The notes: a model not told the origin generated them from the letters alone. Shown: positions 1 through 11,838, numbered from the stretch's first letter. The stretch is DNA of 64,000 nt from Unio delphinus (GCA_029339505.1 JAQISU010000026.1:793501-857500); one strand, 5' to 3'. A program made the numbers and translations.

Positions 1-3000
1 AATGAGCTTCAATGTGGTGTGCAGAACATCTTTATCCACTAAACAAAAGCAAGCAAAGCCAGACTGACTGCTGTGTACATCTTATATAATGCCAGATCTG
101 AGAAGGCACTGAAATGGGTCTTGTACGAATGAGACTGAAAATATTGCTGGAAACTAACTCTTAAATAAAGAAAAACTTTGGACTTGTTTAGGTCACTGAT
201 CTTAGCAGATATAATCAGCTACATCAATTTTTTCCTCCTGACTGCGGGGAAAGGAAAAAGGAAGGACCAACTTCTAAGTCATCAAAATTGAGAGCTGTAT
301 ATAAGTGTAGAAGAAAGATGCTGGACAATCTGAGTTCTGCAACATCCCATAAATTTATCAATTGCTGCCTTAAAGCTGTACTCAGTCAACTCTCTGGTGG
401 GATCTTAGCATGAACCGTCATCAGGTTTATCCACACACAGGTCATCCTGGTTAGGATCAATATAGATATCCTGATTGCACATTCATAGAGGCATTGACAA
501 AAGCAAAGTCATTGGCTCTAAGACTGTAATGGCACTGTCCAAACAGGTAAGGTAATAAATTTCTAACCATATCCAGACGATGTGGCCATTGAATCCTCAC
601 AGATGGATTGTTGAAATAAATAAAAAAATCTAGTACAAGTGTCAGGCATACAGTGAGCACTGTATAAAGCTGTACTGTCAGAGTAACATGACAATTAACA
701 TGATCCCTGCATATATGAACGTTATTTGGTCTACCTGACAAGGTATAGAAAACTTTGTAACAAAAGCAATATGGCAACAGATAGTATGGATAAAAAAGCC
801 ATCAGAACTGACGTATTTCGATATGGTATGGACTGAGATCCAGATGACTGGATCGTAGTTAGCAGATGAGATGGCATAAAAACTGAGATGCACCTAGATG
901 GTAAGGATCAAGGGCCAGATGACTAGACTGTACGGCCAGGAGCTGAAATGGCATCAACAGGGTTCATACAGAATTCTGAATGATAAATTCAATGACTGTT
1001 CCCAAACTTTCAAAGACCACAAACTTAGATTCCAATAACTATTTCTGCTAACATTTTGTATACAAGTTTTGTTACATGAGAAAACAATGAATGCAAAAAT
1101 ATACTACAATATTGTTTAATGATGAAATCAAAACTAAATGGGTTATCAAAAGAAACAAACCATGAAATGTTGTCTACATCTGAATCTAACAACCTTGGAC
1201 AATTTCATTTGTGATTATGAAAAAAAATAATGTTTGGGTTTATTTCAGTTTTCAAAGACTTTTAAACACCTCAGAGTAATCCACTCGATTTTCCCAAACT
1301 TTCAAGGCATTGAAATGCTACCTCATTTTTCCCAAACTGTCAAGAACCTTCAGAGACTGTATGTACCCTGATCAAAACTGAGATGTGATTAGATGACTGG
1401 ATCAAGAGCCAGACCACCACTTGAAGGTACAGTAATAAAAATGGAGGTGCAGCTAAACAGCACTCTGTCATAATTTGTTGTACCAAATGACACACATGTA
1501 AGTCCATCGTGCAGACAGTTGACAAGAAATCACAGCTTCCACCATTCCACCAGACATAATGGCATACCTCACAAAGCAGTATTGTCTGTCATTTGATTTT
1601 AAAATTTTCAAAGGTCAGTACTCTTTGACTTTGGATTTCCCATGATATTCCATGTTTCTTGCAGTTTTTCTTAGAAATGTCAACCATTTATTAACTGGCA
1701 TACATGCTGCATGTTGCTGATGCATGCATCACACAAAGCATGAAAATCCTAACTGGCTTTGCATTCTTGCATTTAGAATACTTAACCATCATAGTTGATT
1801 CTGAGATAACAAAGTATGATGAGAGAAAAAAAAAAACCAAATGCATAGTTAACTATTTAAAATGTCTGAGACACCTAATATACAATAAATGGTGTGTACA
1901 AATGTCAGTACATCCTAAAACAATGTAGCTTTGTAGAACCATGTGGACAGAGATTGAGGAAACTAATACTGCATAGGTGAAAACATTATTATGGTCCCAA
2001 ATTGTTTTTTAAAAGATCATACATGTAAAAAAAAATCATTAATTTAATTTAATTAAAAAAAACTAAATCATAAATAAAGGAATGAACAAGGCACAAACAT
2101 TCGCTTGATTTCAGGAGGTGAAGTAAAAAATGTCTGTTAGTTAACCAGCAAAATCTAGTGCCACCTTTAGTTAGCATGGGGAGGTAATAGGAGTTGTTAC
2201 CATTTGCCTATATATTATAGACAGAAAATCAAATTTTTGTTTTTGAGTTTTGAGTTTTGAGTTTTGAGATGGCTGGATCCAGGAAGTAGATGGGCTTATA
2301 TTCCTAACATTAATGTGACTGTGAAACATAATTCGAAAGAGAAATGCCAACAAATCATGAGGGATAAATTTTACATATTTGTAATAATATGCTAACCACT
2401 CTGTGTTAAATTGGTGGCCATCCAAGTGAAGTCATTTTTAACATGAAATCACTGCTACAAAATAATGAGAGGATCCTGGCTGGGTAAAAGCGGGGGACCA
2501 CTGTTTAAATTTAAAGTTACTTGATGTATCAATTAACGTTTCAAGTAAATGTCACCATTGTCTTTCTCTCCAACAAAATGGTTGGGTTGGGCTCCATTTC
2601 CAATCTTATAAGACAAATTCATACATATAGCCACATTGGGAAGGCCATTTGCCAAAGCACCTATTGGACATTTCCATGAATATATGCAAATACAAAATGC
2701 ATTATTTTATATCGTGAAGTACATCCCAATATACTTATTTGATGTTTTCTTAGCCAACACATATTCTCAAAAATCACCACGTTTATTTCACTTTGTTGAA
2801 TATTTCACTTTTTACCTCAATATACCAGAAGAACCATGTATTGCCTGCTGTAAATATCCAACCAATGGCTGATTTGATCAAATAAACAATCAGATTCTGT
2901 GTTTCAAGTTACTTTTTGGGGGTTATGTTTTACCAATATATGAAAAGCCAAATCTGGTTTATTGATTGAGCATAGCTTATCAATATTAACAGTTTTCTTC

Positions 3001-3500
3001 AGTTGCACTGATTTCACTAGGCTTGCACTTGTTCAAGATTTTCCATCATGGATGGCAGATGGATAAGTGTATACTTATAAAGCTATTGTCCCATTTATTG
3101 GATTGGCATTCCCAATCACTGCAATTTTCTAAGGCAGGACATGGTGGTAACTTGAAAAGATTTGTCGTAAATTAATAATCTTAGTTTAAGCCAAGCCACA
3201 CAAAAAAGTCACAAAATGTGCCTGCATCTCAAACATTTATATACAAAAATGTCAAAAATATCTGGTAAAAACTACTTATCCACTTTTCCAGGTGAGTATT
3301 AAATAGGTTGAGAGGCTTTATAAGAATAGCTTAAAATTATTGCCATATGCCATACAGAATGAGTAAAATCTGATAACTTTTGTTCAGGTTAAAACAAAAA
3401 CTTCAAAATAATATCAGCATTACTTTCTCTGCAAATTCCTGCAACTAGGTAAAACCTTCACTTGTATTAAAAAATCACGTCACAAACTGCATTTCCTCAC
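1..3500 (-). other. presumed PMS2 intron 2 (continues off the left edge)
   Basis: No exon could be recognised here on either strand. It lies directly downstream of the PMS2 exon 2 donor and should be intron. I looked for the next PMS2 exon (ATPase motif with Ser-Asp-Asn-Gly) and did not find it, so that exon is probably left of the window. The first 1.5 kb is a degenerate repeat mosaic: variants of GATGACTGGATC recur between about 780 and 1410, and variants of TTCCCAAACTTTCAA recur at about 999, 1291 and 1328. Confidence 0.55.
2239..2269 (+). repeat. short tandem repeat, TTTTGAG unit
   Basis: About four head-to-tail copies of a 7-base TTTTGAG unit inside presumed intron sequence. Confidence 0.85.
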
Positions 3501-3652
3501 CAATGTTTGTAGCCCCTGCATCAATACTGTTTTCTACTAGTTCCTTTACAGCTGTGGCTAATGCCAAGACAACCTGCCCTGAACAGATTCTGTGGACTGA
3601 TGTCTTGTCAATGGCTTTAATGGAACTGGCTTTGGGGTGGTGTGCTGCAGGT
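3501..3652 (-). CDS. PMS2: PMS2 exon 2: DNA mismatch repair endonuclease, GHKL ATPase N-terminus
   Basis: PMS2 pairs with MLH1 to form MutL-alpha, the nuclear endonuclease that nicks the strand carrying a mismatch. The exon encodes 50 codons plus 1 base at the 3' side. It contains [19 protein letters not shown] and then [15 protein letters not shown]. The second stretch is the conserved N-box of the GHKL ATPase fold, with the catalytic Glu and Mg-binding Asn present. The acceptor is a T-rich tract ending in CAG at 3653-3654, and the donor is GTGAGG at 3495-3500. From memory, vertebrate PMS2 also splits one base after the ATNI codons, and its first exon also ends two bases into a codon, as required here. 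Exon 1 was not identified, and later exons are off the left edge. No stop or frameshift is seen, so this is probably a working gene. PMS1 or MLH1 are less likely because the ICSGQVV and [12 protein letters not shown] wording is typical of PMS2. Confidence 0.93.
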
Positions 3653-4091
3653 CTGGAATTAAAGGGCAGAGTTGATCAGTATTTATTATGAGAGCTGTCT
3701 AGTATATTGCTATGATTGATTACAAATTACCAGAAAACACACAGACAATTAACTAGAGCAACTTTTCCAAGGAAGTAATAAATCGTAACCTAAATTCCAA
3801 TAAATATATGATATTTTCTTCAAACCACGACTTTTATCCTATATAAAGTTTGGTCAAAATGGACTTGAAAAAGTCACTAATAAAATTTCTATACTGTGGA
3901 TATTTTTTCCCTTTGCTGTAACTTCAGAAAATAGATACAGAAAAGAGAGATAGAAAGGAGAGACATGTTTTCCTTATAGATAATGTAATTACTGAGTTTC
4001 ATGAATTTTCATCCAGCCATTTAGGAGATATTGTCACATACAGAAAGACAGTGGCTAGCACAATATCTTTAGCTGCTAGTTCTATTTATTT

Positions 4092-4173
4092 AAGTCTTTG
4101 GCATGACTCAGCCATGATTCGAACCAACAATCTCCTGCATACAAAGATGTACACTCTAACCACCAGGCTTCCA
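4092..4173 (-). repeat. tRNA-derived SINE head, fragment (family 1)
   Basis: Read on the minus strand, this matches the tRNA-like head of the SINE copies at 14.4 and 19.4 kb: an A-box-like GGTGGTTAGAGTG, a B-box-like GGTTCGAATCA, then GAGTCATGCCAAAGACTTA, which is shared almost word for word. Only the head and junction survive; the body is missing or unrecognisable. Confidence 0.7.
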
Positions 4174-4258
4174 AATTCCTATACATATGGCTCCGCCCTT
4201 CTGTCCCTCGTTCTCTAAGATAATGATACCTTATATATTTCTCTCAAGTAATAAAGCC

Positions 4259-4263
4259 TATGT

Positions 4264-4298
<35 letters not shown>
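4259..4298 (+). repeat. (TG)n microsatellite followed by ATGC/TATT and TC-rich tracts
   Basis: About 20 TG units with one interruption, then a short (CATG) tract and TC-rich runs at about 4354-4382. The ORFs reported through it are repeat translations. Confidence 0.95.
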
Positions 4299-4300
<2 letters not shown>

Positions 4301-5915
4301 CATGCATGCATGTATTTATTTATGTATGTATCTGTTAACCAGGTCACATACTAGCATCTCTCTCTCTCTCTATCTCTCTCTCTATTTATTCCTCCTACAC
4401 ATACATTCACTAAAAAAGAAAACAGTTACATCTTTGTTTGTAATAGTTCAATGATTGTTTCTTTTGTGTTGAAGTTTCTTTCTGTGTGTATCTTTGTATG
4501 TATAATTCAACAGAGTATGATTGCTGGCTCTTTATTATCACTGCAAATGGGATCTCCCAATTAATTTTGGACACTTGCCATCTAGCAGTTATTTACAATG
4601 TAAAACTGTAACCAGTAAAGATGCAAATATCTTAATGTACAATTTCCTCTACTATGTTAAGCTTTTTACAAGTTGTCAATGAAAAAGAATGAATATCAAT
4701 TTTTGTAAAGTGCATGCAATTCCGCTGATCATCATATACAAAACTCCAGTTGAATTTGCAAGTATACATGCATTGAAAATGAAAAAGACTCATTGTATCA
4801 TATACTGATCATGATGTACATGTCTTTGCAAGGATAAGTTTGGAATTTCATATGAACCAAAATTGACAAAATGTTGCTTACAATCATACTTATCGTCAAA
4901 AAAATAATACCATAACATTTAAACTTTATTGAAATCAATAATAATTCATTAATACTAGGATTAGTATGAACAATAATTTGTTATATATTTTTATTTTTTT
5001 GCACACATTGCAATTAAAATTCATTTAAAGTTAAATAATAACTTTTTAATTTGTAATGTTGTTATTCAAAGATTTCCACTTAATTACAATTTTTGTGTTT
5101 GATTTGATCATTGGATTCTTTCATAATTTGTGTGGAAATATTCAACCAGTGCAAGCATGGACATTCCTTCTTATAGGTAAGTTACAATTCATGTCTATTC
5201 TAAAACCTGTGTGCTACCATATATTTGGTACAAACAGCGACAATATAGAGTTGTTCCCCCCTGGCACGTTAATTTGGGCCAGATGCAGTTTTATTTATAT
5301 TTACGCGTTCCGATTGACGAAGACTTTTATTATAGGAAGGAACGTCATTGCAACTTTACAATTTATAAGTAAGCAGTGACAGCAAAACAGTCTAATATGT
5401 ACCAGAAAGAACATTGTGTACCGCGAAAATACAGCGTCACGTTTTTTTTCTAAGTAAATTTATTATAAAACAATTTGACCTTTTTTACGAATCATTCTAG
5501 TAAATTATATAAATAAAACACAGTTGTTTTATAATTATCTTCTTTATTTTATATACGTAACGAGTAGGTTTTGGGTGATTGGCGGGTTTAAAGTGTAATA
5601 TTAGAGGGTTTGAGGTGTTTTGATGGACTATGTTCCTATGCTTATATATCGATCTACGGGAGTAACTATTTATATAATTAGTACTACGAAAAACTGTATT
5701 AATAAATACTCTTCTGATTGCATAATTTCTTCAGAGTTGTCTTCTGACATTTTTTAAAACTTGTGACTATATACCAAATGTGCAGTACAACAATTTCTTC
5801 ATGCACCGGGCATGTTCTATCTTGTATTCTTTCAACGAGAGTTTTTCAAGAAAGATAACTCACTTGCTAGAGCATGATATGACTAATTTGGAGTACTACA
5901 GGATTACTAATTCAG

Positions 5916-5917
<2 letters not shown>

Positions 5918-5967
<50 letters not shown>
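5918..5967 (+). repeat. (CA)n microsatellite
   Basis: Uninterrupted dinucleotide run of about 25 units. Confidence 0.97.
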
Positions 5968-5968
<1 letters not shown>

Positions 5969-6307
5969 TTCTGATGTTGTTGTATCGCTGCCGTTTTCAT
6001 CCCCATAAATCTCTCATTACCACTACCACAACAGTTATTATCAGCAGCACTGTCAAAAGGATAGAGTCCAACGAGTGACAGGAATCCATATCATAAAGCG
6101 AAAGAAAGATAAGTTTTCGCCGAAAACCCTGTGCATACACATATTTGGACAGATTTTTCAACTTTAGATAGAAACACCGCTCAAAGACATGTTGTCACAT
6201 AGAAAAGTTCCATCTTTATAAAACGTAAATGTAACTAAATATTTATTTATAATGCATTTCGATTATTTGTTGAGAAGAAGAAATATAACTGTTAAACACG
6301 TATTTCA

Positions 6308-6448
6308 ATGGATAGTTACGATAGATGTATATATCCGAATGTACTACCACACACATGGATAGTTAAGATAGATGTATATATCCGAATGTATTACCACACA
6401 AATGGATAGTTACGATAGATGTATATATCCGAATGTACTACCACACAA
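6308..6448 (+). repeat. three tandem 47-bp units
   Basis: Units start at 6308, 6355 and 6402, each opening with ATGGATAGTTA and closing with CTACCACACA. They differ at only a few positions. The array sits at the edge of the virus-like block, but no link to it is shown. Confidence 0.9.
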
Positions 6449-6889
6449 ATTTCGAAAATGATTAAGTAACATTTAGTTCTCATAAATAACCTATTGCAGT
6501 GGGGTTGTGAAAAAGGGACAAATATAAATATCTTGTTTGCCACTTTTGTTGCTCAAGCAGCAGCGGGGGGTGGGGGTGAACATACCACTTTTTAGAGAAG
6601 TCAATTTATTTTTTAAAAATCTTCCTACAAACAGGAATATACAAGGTCAATAACGCTAAACTGTGACCTCTGTTATTATTATATATTTTGCCGCTTGTAT
6701 TTTCACATTTTAATGCATCCTCGTTTATTGACCTGTTGGTTGCCAAACCTCTCAACCCCGCTGCTGTGTGTTAAACAAAGTGACAGTTTTCTCAATCAAA
6801 CACTTTATCGAGAGCTACACGAATATCGCGACCGATGATCATGTAAATTTATCGTGATAAATCCACGAGGAATGGATTGAGAAGTTTTT

Positions 6890-7440
6890 AAACCTTAATC
6901 ATATCCATAACCCCTGAACACCAAGTCTGGTGGATGTTTCTTAGTGTGTGGATATCAACACCATTAATAAAAACAACCAGAAGATTGCCGTCATCTCTGA
7001 TCACTTTAGGTATTTGCACATATTACTGAGTAACATATAAATTCAGTGTTTTTGTGTTCGTCTCGGAAAAATATCGAAGTTGGATTTGATTGATTGTCTA
7101 GCATCACATCATGGTATAATACGAGATTATTAATACTACCATAAAGATCATCTACCAGTGGTGCATCGTTTATGTCGGTGACAAAATCAATATCATTACC
7201 GTCTTCATCCGACGACTTCGCTTCTTCATCAAAATCACTAAAAGCACGTCCTATCCCGCTTGAGGTTAAATAACAATAGCGTCTTACCAGATCCAGATGG
7301 GCTTAGGATAAATGTTCTGATTGAATTTGGTAACGCTGCATGATGCTTGACTGGCTCTTGATTTTATGTCGCTGAGAAATCAATGATATCCATGTTGTAG
7401 AAATATAATAAATACATGAGTTTATATTGTGTTCGATGCA
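6890..7440 (-). pseudogene. packaging-ATPase-like remnant (P-loop NTPase)
   Basis: The intact family pumps viral DNA into capsids using ATP (FtsK/HerA-type). On the minus strand a P-loop, SPSGSGKT, lies at about 7281-7304. A frameshift follows, then an open run of about 90 codons (about 7003-7272) with an acidic linker and the Walker-B-like LVLYHDVMLD at 7100-7135, and then FRDEHKNTEF, resembling the conserved basic stretch after Walker B in this family. The first P-loop residue, usually Gly or Ala, is Ser here, and the expected Asp of Walker B reads His. A stop near 7003 and at least one frameshift make it non-functional. No start codon was placed. Another P-loop ATPase is the main alternative. 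Confidence 0.5.
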
Positions 7441-8257
7441 GGGCACCCACCCCTACAAGTGATTAGAAACTAACGAAGAAGAATAAAAAGCGTGCACTAA
7501 GTACTTTTTGGGTGGATAATATATGTTTATCTCCTCGCTCTTTCATTTCTCGGGCGAGTCTGTGTATTAGCGTCATAAAAACCATGTCAAAATTCCCAAA
7601 TAATTATTTTTTTCTTTTTTAACCAAAACTACAGCACCCATTACGATAAACGGGTTTATTTCTGGATATGGTATCATACCCCAATGGTGCTGATGATGCT
7701 TTTGACATTCGTCTATTTTAAAATATATAACCATAGATTCAGAATAACTGAGTATTTGTTCTCATTTTTATTCTCCATTCGCCCCATGATGCAACCGTAC
7801 CAATCTTTAGCATATCCGCATGGGCTTTTTAATCCATATGAAATGAATCTATGGCAATTCTAACCACGGTAACAGGATATATGTTGAAATTATTCCAAGT
7901 TTAGTTTCATCCAATAAGTAAGCATTATTGGCGACTTATGTCTCTATTTTTGTTGTATCAGAAATTATAAAATCAAGTTCGACATCGTCAATGATTAATT
8001 TTGTCAATGTCCTCTATAATTACACGAACCTCATTGTGTAAACTTACCAATTATTTTTCTGCCAAGATCTTTTGTTTAGCATCGGGATTGCGCTCAAATA
8101 TCAAAGAAAAGCAATCTCAACAACAGGCAAAAAGACTTACTTTTGTAGACGATACTATACTATTGTTTCACTTACGGTTAACGATGTTGAAATTTACGCA
8201 GCGAGCATATATCGTAATAATGCTGTTGTTGCCCAACCGCGTTCGCTAAAATGACGA
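7441..8257. other. no identifiable gene inside the virus-like block
   Basis: Both strands show only short frames. A few minus-strand stretches look coding-like but match nothing I know. The overlapping plus-strand ORFs at 8001-8254 have no supporting motif. Confidence 0.4.
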
Positions 8258-9130
8258 CTAAATCGGTGCAAATGCGAACGATTCCATATATGTAAATCCA
8301 GTTAAATCGAAATTTGGACCTTTCGTGTGTTGGATGTCCAAATCGCTTAAAATAGTCAGAAAACTCTCCCATTTAAAGTAAACTTCCAGGATAACATGCA
8401 ACAATATCAACTGAGACAACATCACTATAAACGTATTTAGTATTCTACCACCGGCCTCGTCCGTATTTAACACAACTGCGTCGTATATCTTCAAGAATGT
8501 CCAATCTTGTAGGGTTCAACGAATTTTTCTCCTGAGCAAAGTCAGCAACAACTGACGGAACGGTAAAACAATTACAGAGTAATCGTTCAGCATCTTCGGT
8601 ATATTTCAACGCCAGAGTTTTCATTTCGACATAAAGACATTCTGCACGACAAATATCTCCATCATTCAGAGGAAGTATCGCATACATATCTGCCGTCGAA
8701 AGATACGCTCGTTAATAATATGGTTTATCGAAACTAGACAGTATTCCAGGTTTGGATTTTGATCTGAACGTGACAATATTTCCACGGTGTGATTCTTAAA
8801 TAAGGGCACGTTTGTCACGGATGATCCAGGTTAATTTGGAGGCGTCTACCCCAACGATAAATTTTATTCTGAGCATGTATCTTTGTCTAGATAATTAATA
8901 ATTGTCCTTGTTTGCAGGTAATTTATTCTAGCATCAATCCTGACCATATCGTATTGCCTAATTCTGAATGTCGACCACACATAAGCCTCTCCATCGTTAC
9001 GAAACTATCTCTTGTTTCCTATTCATCAAATCAACCAGAGCTCGTCTTGGTAAGTCAAGGGTTATTTTGTCAAGATCAAATCTAGCATGAGAAGATCCGA
9101 GAGGACTTTAATTTATAATATATAATGCTT
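8258..9130 (-). pseudogene. unidentified virus-block gene, frameshifted
   Basis: Two minus-strand frames (8445-8687 and 8258-8494) overlap and read as one protein broken by a shift near 8490. Further coding-like sequence continues upstream to about 9130 in two more frames, for example FDLDKITLDLPRRALVDLM and then RNDGEAYVWSTFRIRQYD. Composition is balanced and hydrophilic, with a conserved-looking stretch NTDEAGGRILNTF near the C-terminal end. At least three frame changes and several stops are present. I do not recognise the product. Position and strand suggest it belongs to the same element as the ATPase remnant. Confidence 0.35.
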
Positions 9131-9787
9131 CAAGCAAAGAATAGTTGTAAGTGGTTGATGATTGGATCTGTCGTGTTATCGTGCTTGTGTAAATACAATT
9201 TGTGGATACTACATGCAGAGTGTGCGACGAGCAAGGCTAGGACCAAAACAGTGTCTGACACGTAACAAAGGAGTTAGGGGAAAACACAGTTATGTGTAGA
9301 CTTTAAAAGTAGAAAATACAGAGCTTTAAAACTGTGTTATGATAAGAAGAAATAGCGTCAACGGCGTCAACGTTGAATCTTCCACAGAAACCGCTAAGAA
9401 CTATCACGCTATAATTTCAAGCTAAAATATTTTTTACAGTAATAAAATAATAATTTTGACAAAAAATATTTACTATTTAAATGGAGCAAGGAGAATTTGT
9501 AAGACATCCTATCATTACAAAATTATGAGGCATCTCGTGCTGGTCTGATTAGGTCCTATCGACTAAAAATTAAACAACCAGTTGAACAACGCGGTTGTTG
9601 CTGATTTCTGCACTCCCCGGGTTTGATTTTGTGGGAGGTGTGGGGAAAAATATTATCATTGTGAAAAACAGGGCCCCACAAATAGACAGTAAGAGTAAAT
9701 GAGATAGTGGCTGTTAACATATGTAGCAATAGCAATGGTGGGTTTATATAAGTGAGAGTGCCATGGCATAGTCAGGAAGTAGCATCT

Positions 9788-9791
<4 letters not shown>
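9131..9791. other. no gene seen
   Basis: Non-coding on inspection. Around 9580-9600 there is a small inverted motif, AACAACC facing GGTTGTT, of uncertain meaning. Confidence 0.4.

Positions 9792-9858
<67 letters not shown>
9792..9858 (+). repeat. (AT)n microsatellite
   Basis: Uninterrupted AT run of about 33 units. The ORF read through it is an artefact. Confidence 0.97.
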
Positions 9859-9860
<2 letters not shown>

Positions 9861-10573
9861 TGTGGAAATAGCCAAATAGCCACACCACGCTCATAGTTTA
9901 TTTTTGTTTTTTATTTTAAATAAATGTTTATTATCTACAATAACAAATTACGTGACGATGAAATATAACTTACTAATCAACTTGATCCTGAAAAACATTA
10001 CAAATGATTTGGAAATATTACAAGAACGAAAATGCAACGGAAGATACACAATAGCAACTGTATACAAATTGATTAAATTATTCCAACAGGCAATGCAATA
10101 ATCGCTAGTTTATGTCGATGATGATATAAACGTCCGGAAATTATTTCGACTCACACAATCGATTGAAAAAATTAGATCAGAGTTCATCACGCGAATGCGA
10201 AACGAACAAGATTAGGAGTGCGCGTGTAAGACAGTTGAAAAAAATTAAGTATAATTGTAAACCCATTGACTCTGTCAAGAACTTTGTCAGAGCGGATTGT
10301 AATCAATCGGATTGTAGAAGTAAAAGTTAAAGTTGTAATGGATTGTAAACAATCAAAAAATATTTATTCAGATTTTGATTATAATTTTTATATTTACTTT
10401 TTTATTTTAATTCAGATTGTCATATTTATTTTGTCTCTGATTCAGATTGTAATATTTATTCAAATTATTAATTGGGGATGTACTATAAACTACACCATCG
10501 GTAATCTTTTTGATGTCAGAGAGTTTAATGTCGATGATTGCTGAACTAAAAAAAATATCGTTAATGGCTCTAT

Positions 10574-10876
10574 TTATGTTTCTACAAAATTTGTAAATGT
10601 GGTTACATGATTATTAAAATCAAATTTGAACGAGATAAGTATATCATTAAAATCAAATTTAAACGTGGTCAGTCCATCATTGATTGTAATTAAGGAGGTC
10701 ATTATCAAGATGCCGCTGTTATATACGTATATCTTCGTTGCAGCTTCATATTTTGTTATTGGATCACTAAGACAAATAATTGTACTACTAGCCATACTGA
10801 GATCGCCAGTCATTGTATCACCGGCTTTAGCAACATATTTACTTATCTCAGCTATTATCGTGACGTTGCTGTCCAC
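10574..10876 (-). pseudogene. tail-fibre-like protein, C-terminal piece
   Basis: A 100-residue minus-strand frame directly downstream of the 10884-11285 frame and in a different phase, so the two read as one gene broken by a frameshift near 10880. It carries a second copy of the fibre-type motif, KAGDTMTGDLSM, followed by LSDP and AATKIYV, the usual wording of phage tail-fibre repeat units. The C-terminal third is rich in Phe, Asp and Asn with an internal repeat of about 10 residues (FKFDFND, FKFDFNN). The product would be a trimeric attachment or spike-like protein of the element. The overlapping plus-strand ORF 10626-10904 is its shadow. Confidence 0.55.
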
Positions 10877-10883
10877 GTATTTT

Positions 10884-11285
10884 TTATGCAGCTTCAGCGT
10901 CTGATTTTGGTTCTCTCACATTGATAATTGTATTTCTGCTCATATTGAGATCGCCCGACATAATATCGCCAGTTCTTTGGATATGTCCAGTATTCTCTAC
11001 CATGAGTGTTATAACTGATTCCTCCGAGACTTTAATTTTACCATTTTTAGAAAACACTACTAAGTTATCTTCGGTCGCACCTGGAACTTTCAGAATTATA
11101 TTTGTCAACTGGATATTGCTCGTCTTTAACTTTCCTTGTTGATCCTGAAAAACAACTTCACTTTGATCTACATCTGCGAGATACAAAATATTAGCAAGCT
11201 CATCCTTGACCTCATTAGAGGTTGCATATTTAGAAAAGTCACAGTGATGCTTGCCTTTAGCAGATCTTCCGTAAATATATGCCAC
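10884..11285 (-). CDS. tail-fibre-like repeat protein, N-terminal piece
   Basis: The longest clean frame of the virus-like block, 133 codons from Met. It begins MAYIYGRSAKGKHH, then has two related units, EVVFQDQQGKLKTSN and NLVVFSKNGKIKVSE, separated by about 30 residues, followed by the motif GDIMSGDLNMSRNTIINV with EPKSDAEAA. This GDxMxGDLxM...A-A pattern is known to me from bacteriophage tail fibres and also from many predicted proteins in cnidarian and mollusc genomes. The frame stops at the unit end and the next unit continues at 10876 in another phase. It is probably a dead fragment rather than an expressed 133-residue protein. Assignment to a virion spike is inference. Confidence 0.55.
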   Translation of the reverse strand: MAYIYGRSAKGKHHCDFSKYATSNEVKDELANILYLADVDQSEVVFQDQQGKLKTSNIQLTNIILKVPGATEDNLVVFSKNGKIKVSEESVITLMVENTGHIQRTGDIMSGDLNMSRNTIINVREPKSDAEAA

Positions 11286-11344
11286 TGTTTATTCATTATG
11301 ACGTCTTTCAAACTTTGGATGACGTGGTTTACTCGTGCACTACA

Positions 11345-11838
11345 TTATGAGGTAGTGTCCCTGACGATCTCAGAGACACTTAACACAGCATCGAGCACAG
11401 TGAGTACTTCACGACAACATACTGAAGTATCAGTTTTAATCTGTCTTGGTAATGTTGAATACCAGCTTGGAGTGCTTTGCAGTCCGCTGACATATTTGTA
11501 AAAAAAATATTTTGGTGGTGCCAACCCATACGAATAAAAAAACAGCTCAACGTGGGTCAACCGCATATGCAACGCAATGAGTGCCTGAACCAGAACTTCC
11601 ATCAAGATTAATGATACCGTATTCAATGCGGTTTGGTTATTTTTGTAACTGATCACGCACAAAAACACCTCTGAAGTTTTTTATGTTTACTTTTCTTAGC
11701 AACATCAAATAACTCAAAATTGGACATGAGAAGCATGTTTATCGTAGTGTCTCTGGCAGTTTCAGACCTCAACCGTACAACGCTCAAGTGACCGGCAGTC
11801 TTGGACCCCGCCATTTTGTAAAATCTCAAGTCCGTCAC
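11345..11838 (-). pseudogene. coding-like remnant upstream of the fibre gene
   Basis: Two overlapping minus-strand frames (11345-11668 and 11653-11838) lie between the fibre-like gene and the small hydrophobic protein and keep their orientation. The first ends with a stretch reading YVSGLQSTPSWYSTLPRQI; the second begins inside the preceding gene. No domain is recognised. They could be the degraded N-terminal region of the fibre-like protein or a separate virion gene. Confidence 0.3.

Larger units (their letters stand above)
3653..6307. other. PMS2 upstream or intron 1 region, no gene recognised apart from listed repeats
   Basis: AT-rich with microsatellites. A 107-codon plus-strand ORF at 5056-5379 has no recognisable motif and AT-driven composition, so I do not call it. 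From about 5.2 kb rightward CpG becomes more frequent, which could mark the PMS2 promoter or the start of the virus-like block. No TATA box or exon 1 could be fixed. Confidence 0.4.

Noticed and set aside
417..477. Exon-like minus-strand stretch (acceptor-like CAATCAG, then an Asp-rich frame with stop)
   Set aside because: Very short, weak pyrimidine tract, inside a degenerate repeat mosaic; likely chance.
3993..4012. Possible PMS2 exon 1 on the minus strand: ATG, six codons, then CA|GTAATT
   Set aside because: Phase fits exon 2, but the donor is weak, the context poor and such matches are expected by chance; not called.
5056..5379. 107-codon hydrophobic plus-strand ORF
   Set aside because: AT-driven Phe/Ile-rich composition, no motif, no splice or conservation evidence.
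6308..6448. CRISPR-like array
   Set aside because: Contiguous tandem units without spacers, in a eukaryotic window.
9656..9883. ORF dominated by Tyr-Ile repeats (also 13647-13859, 19430-19754)
   Set aside because: Translation of (AT)n microsatellites.
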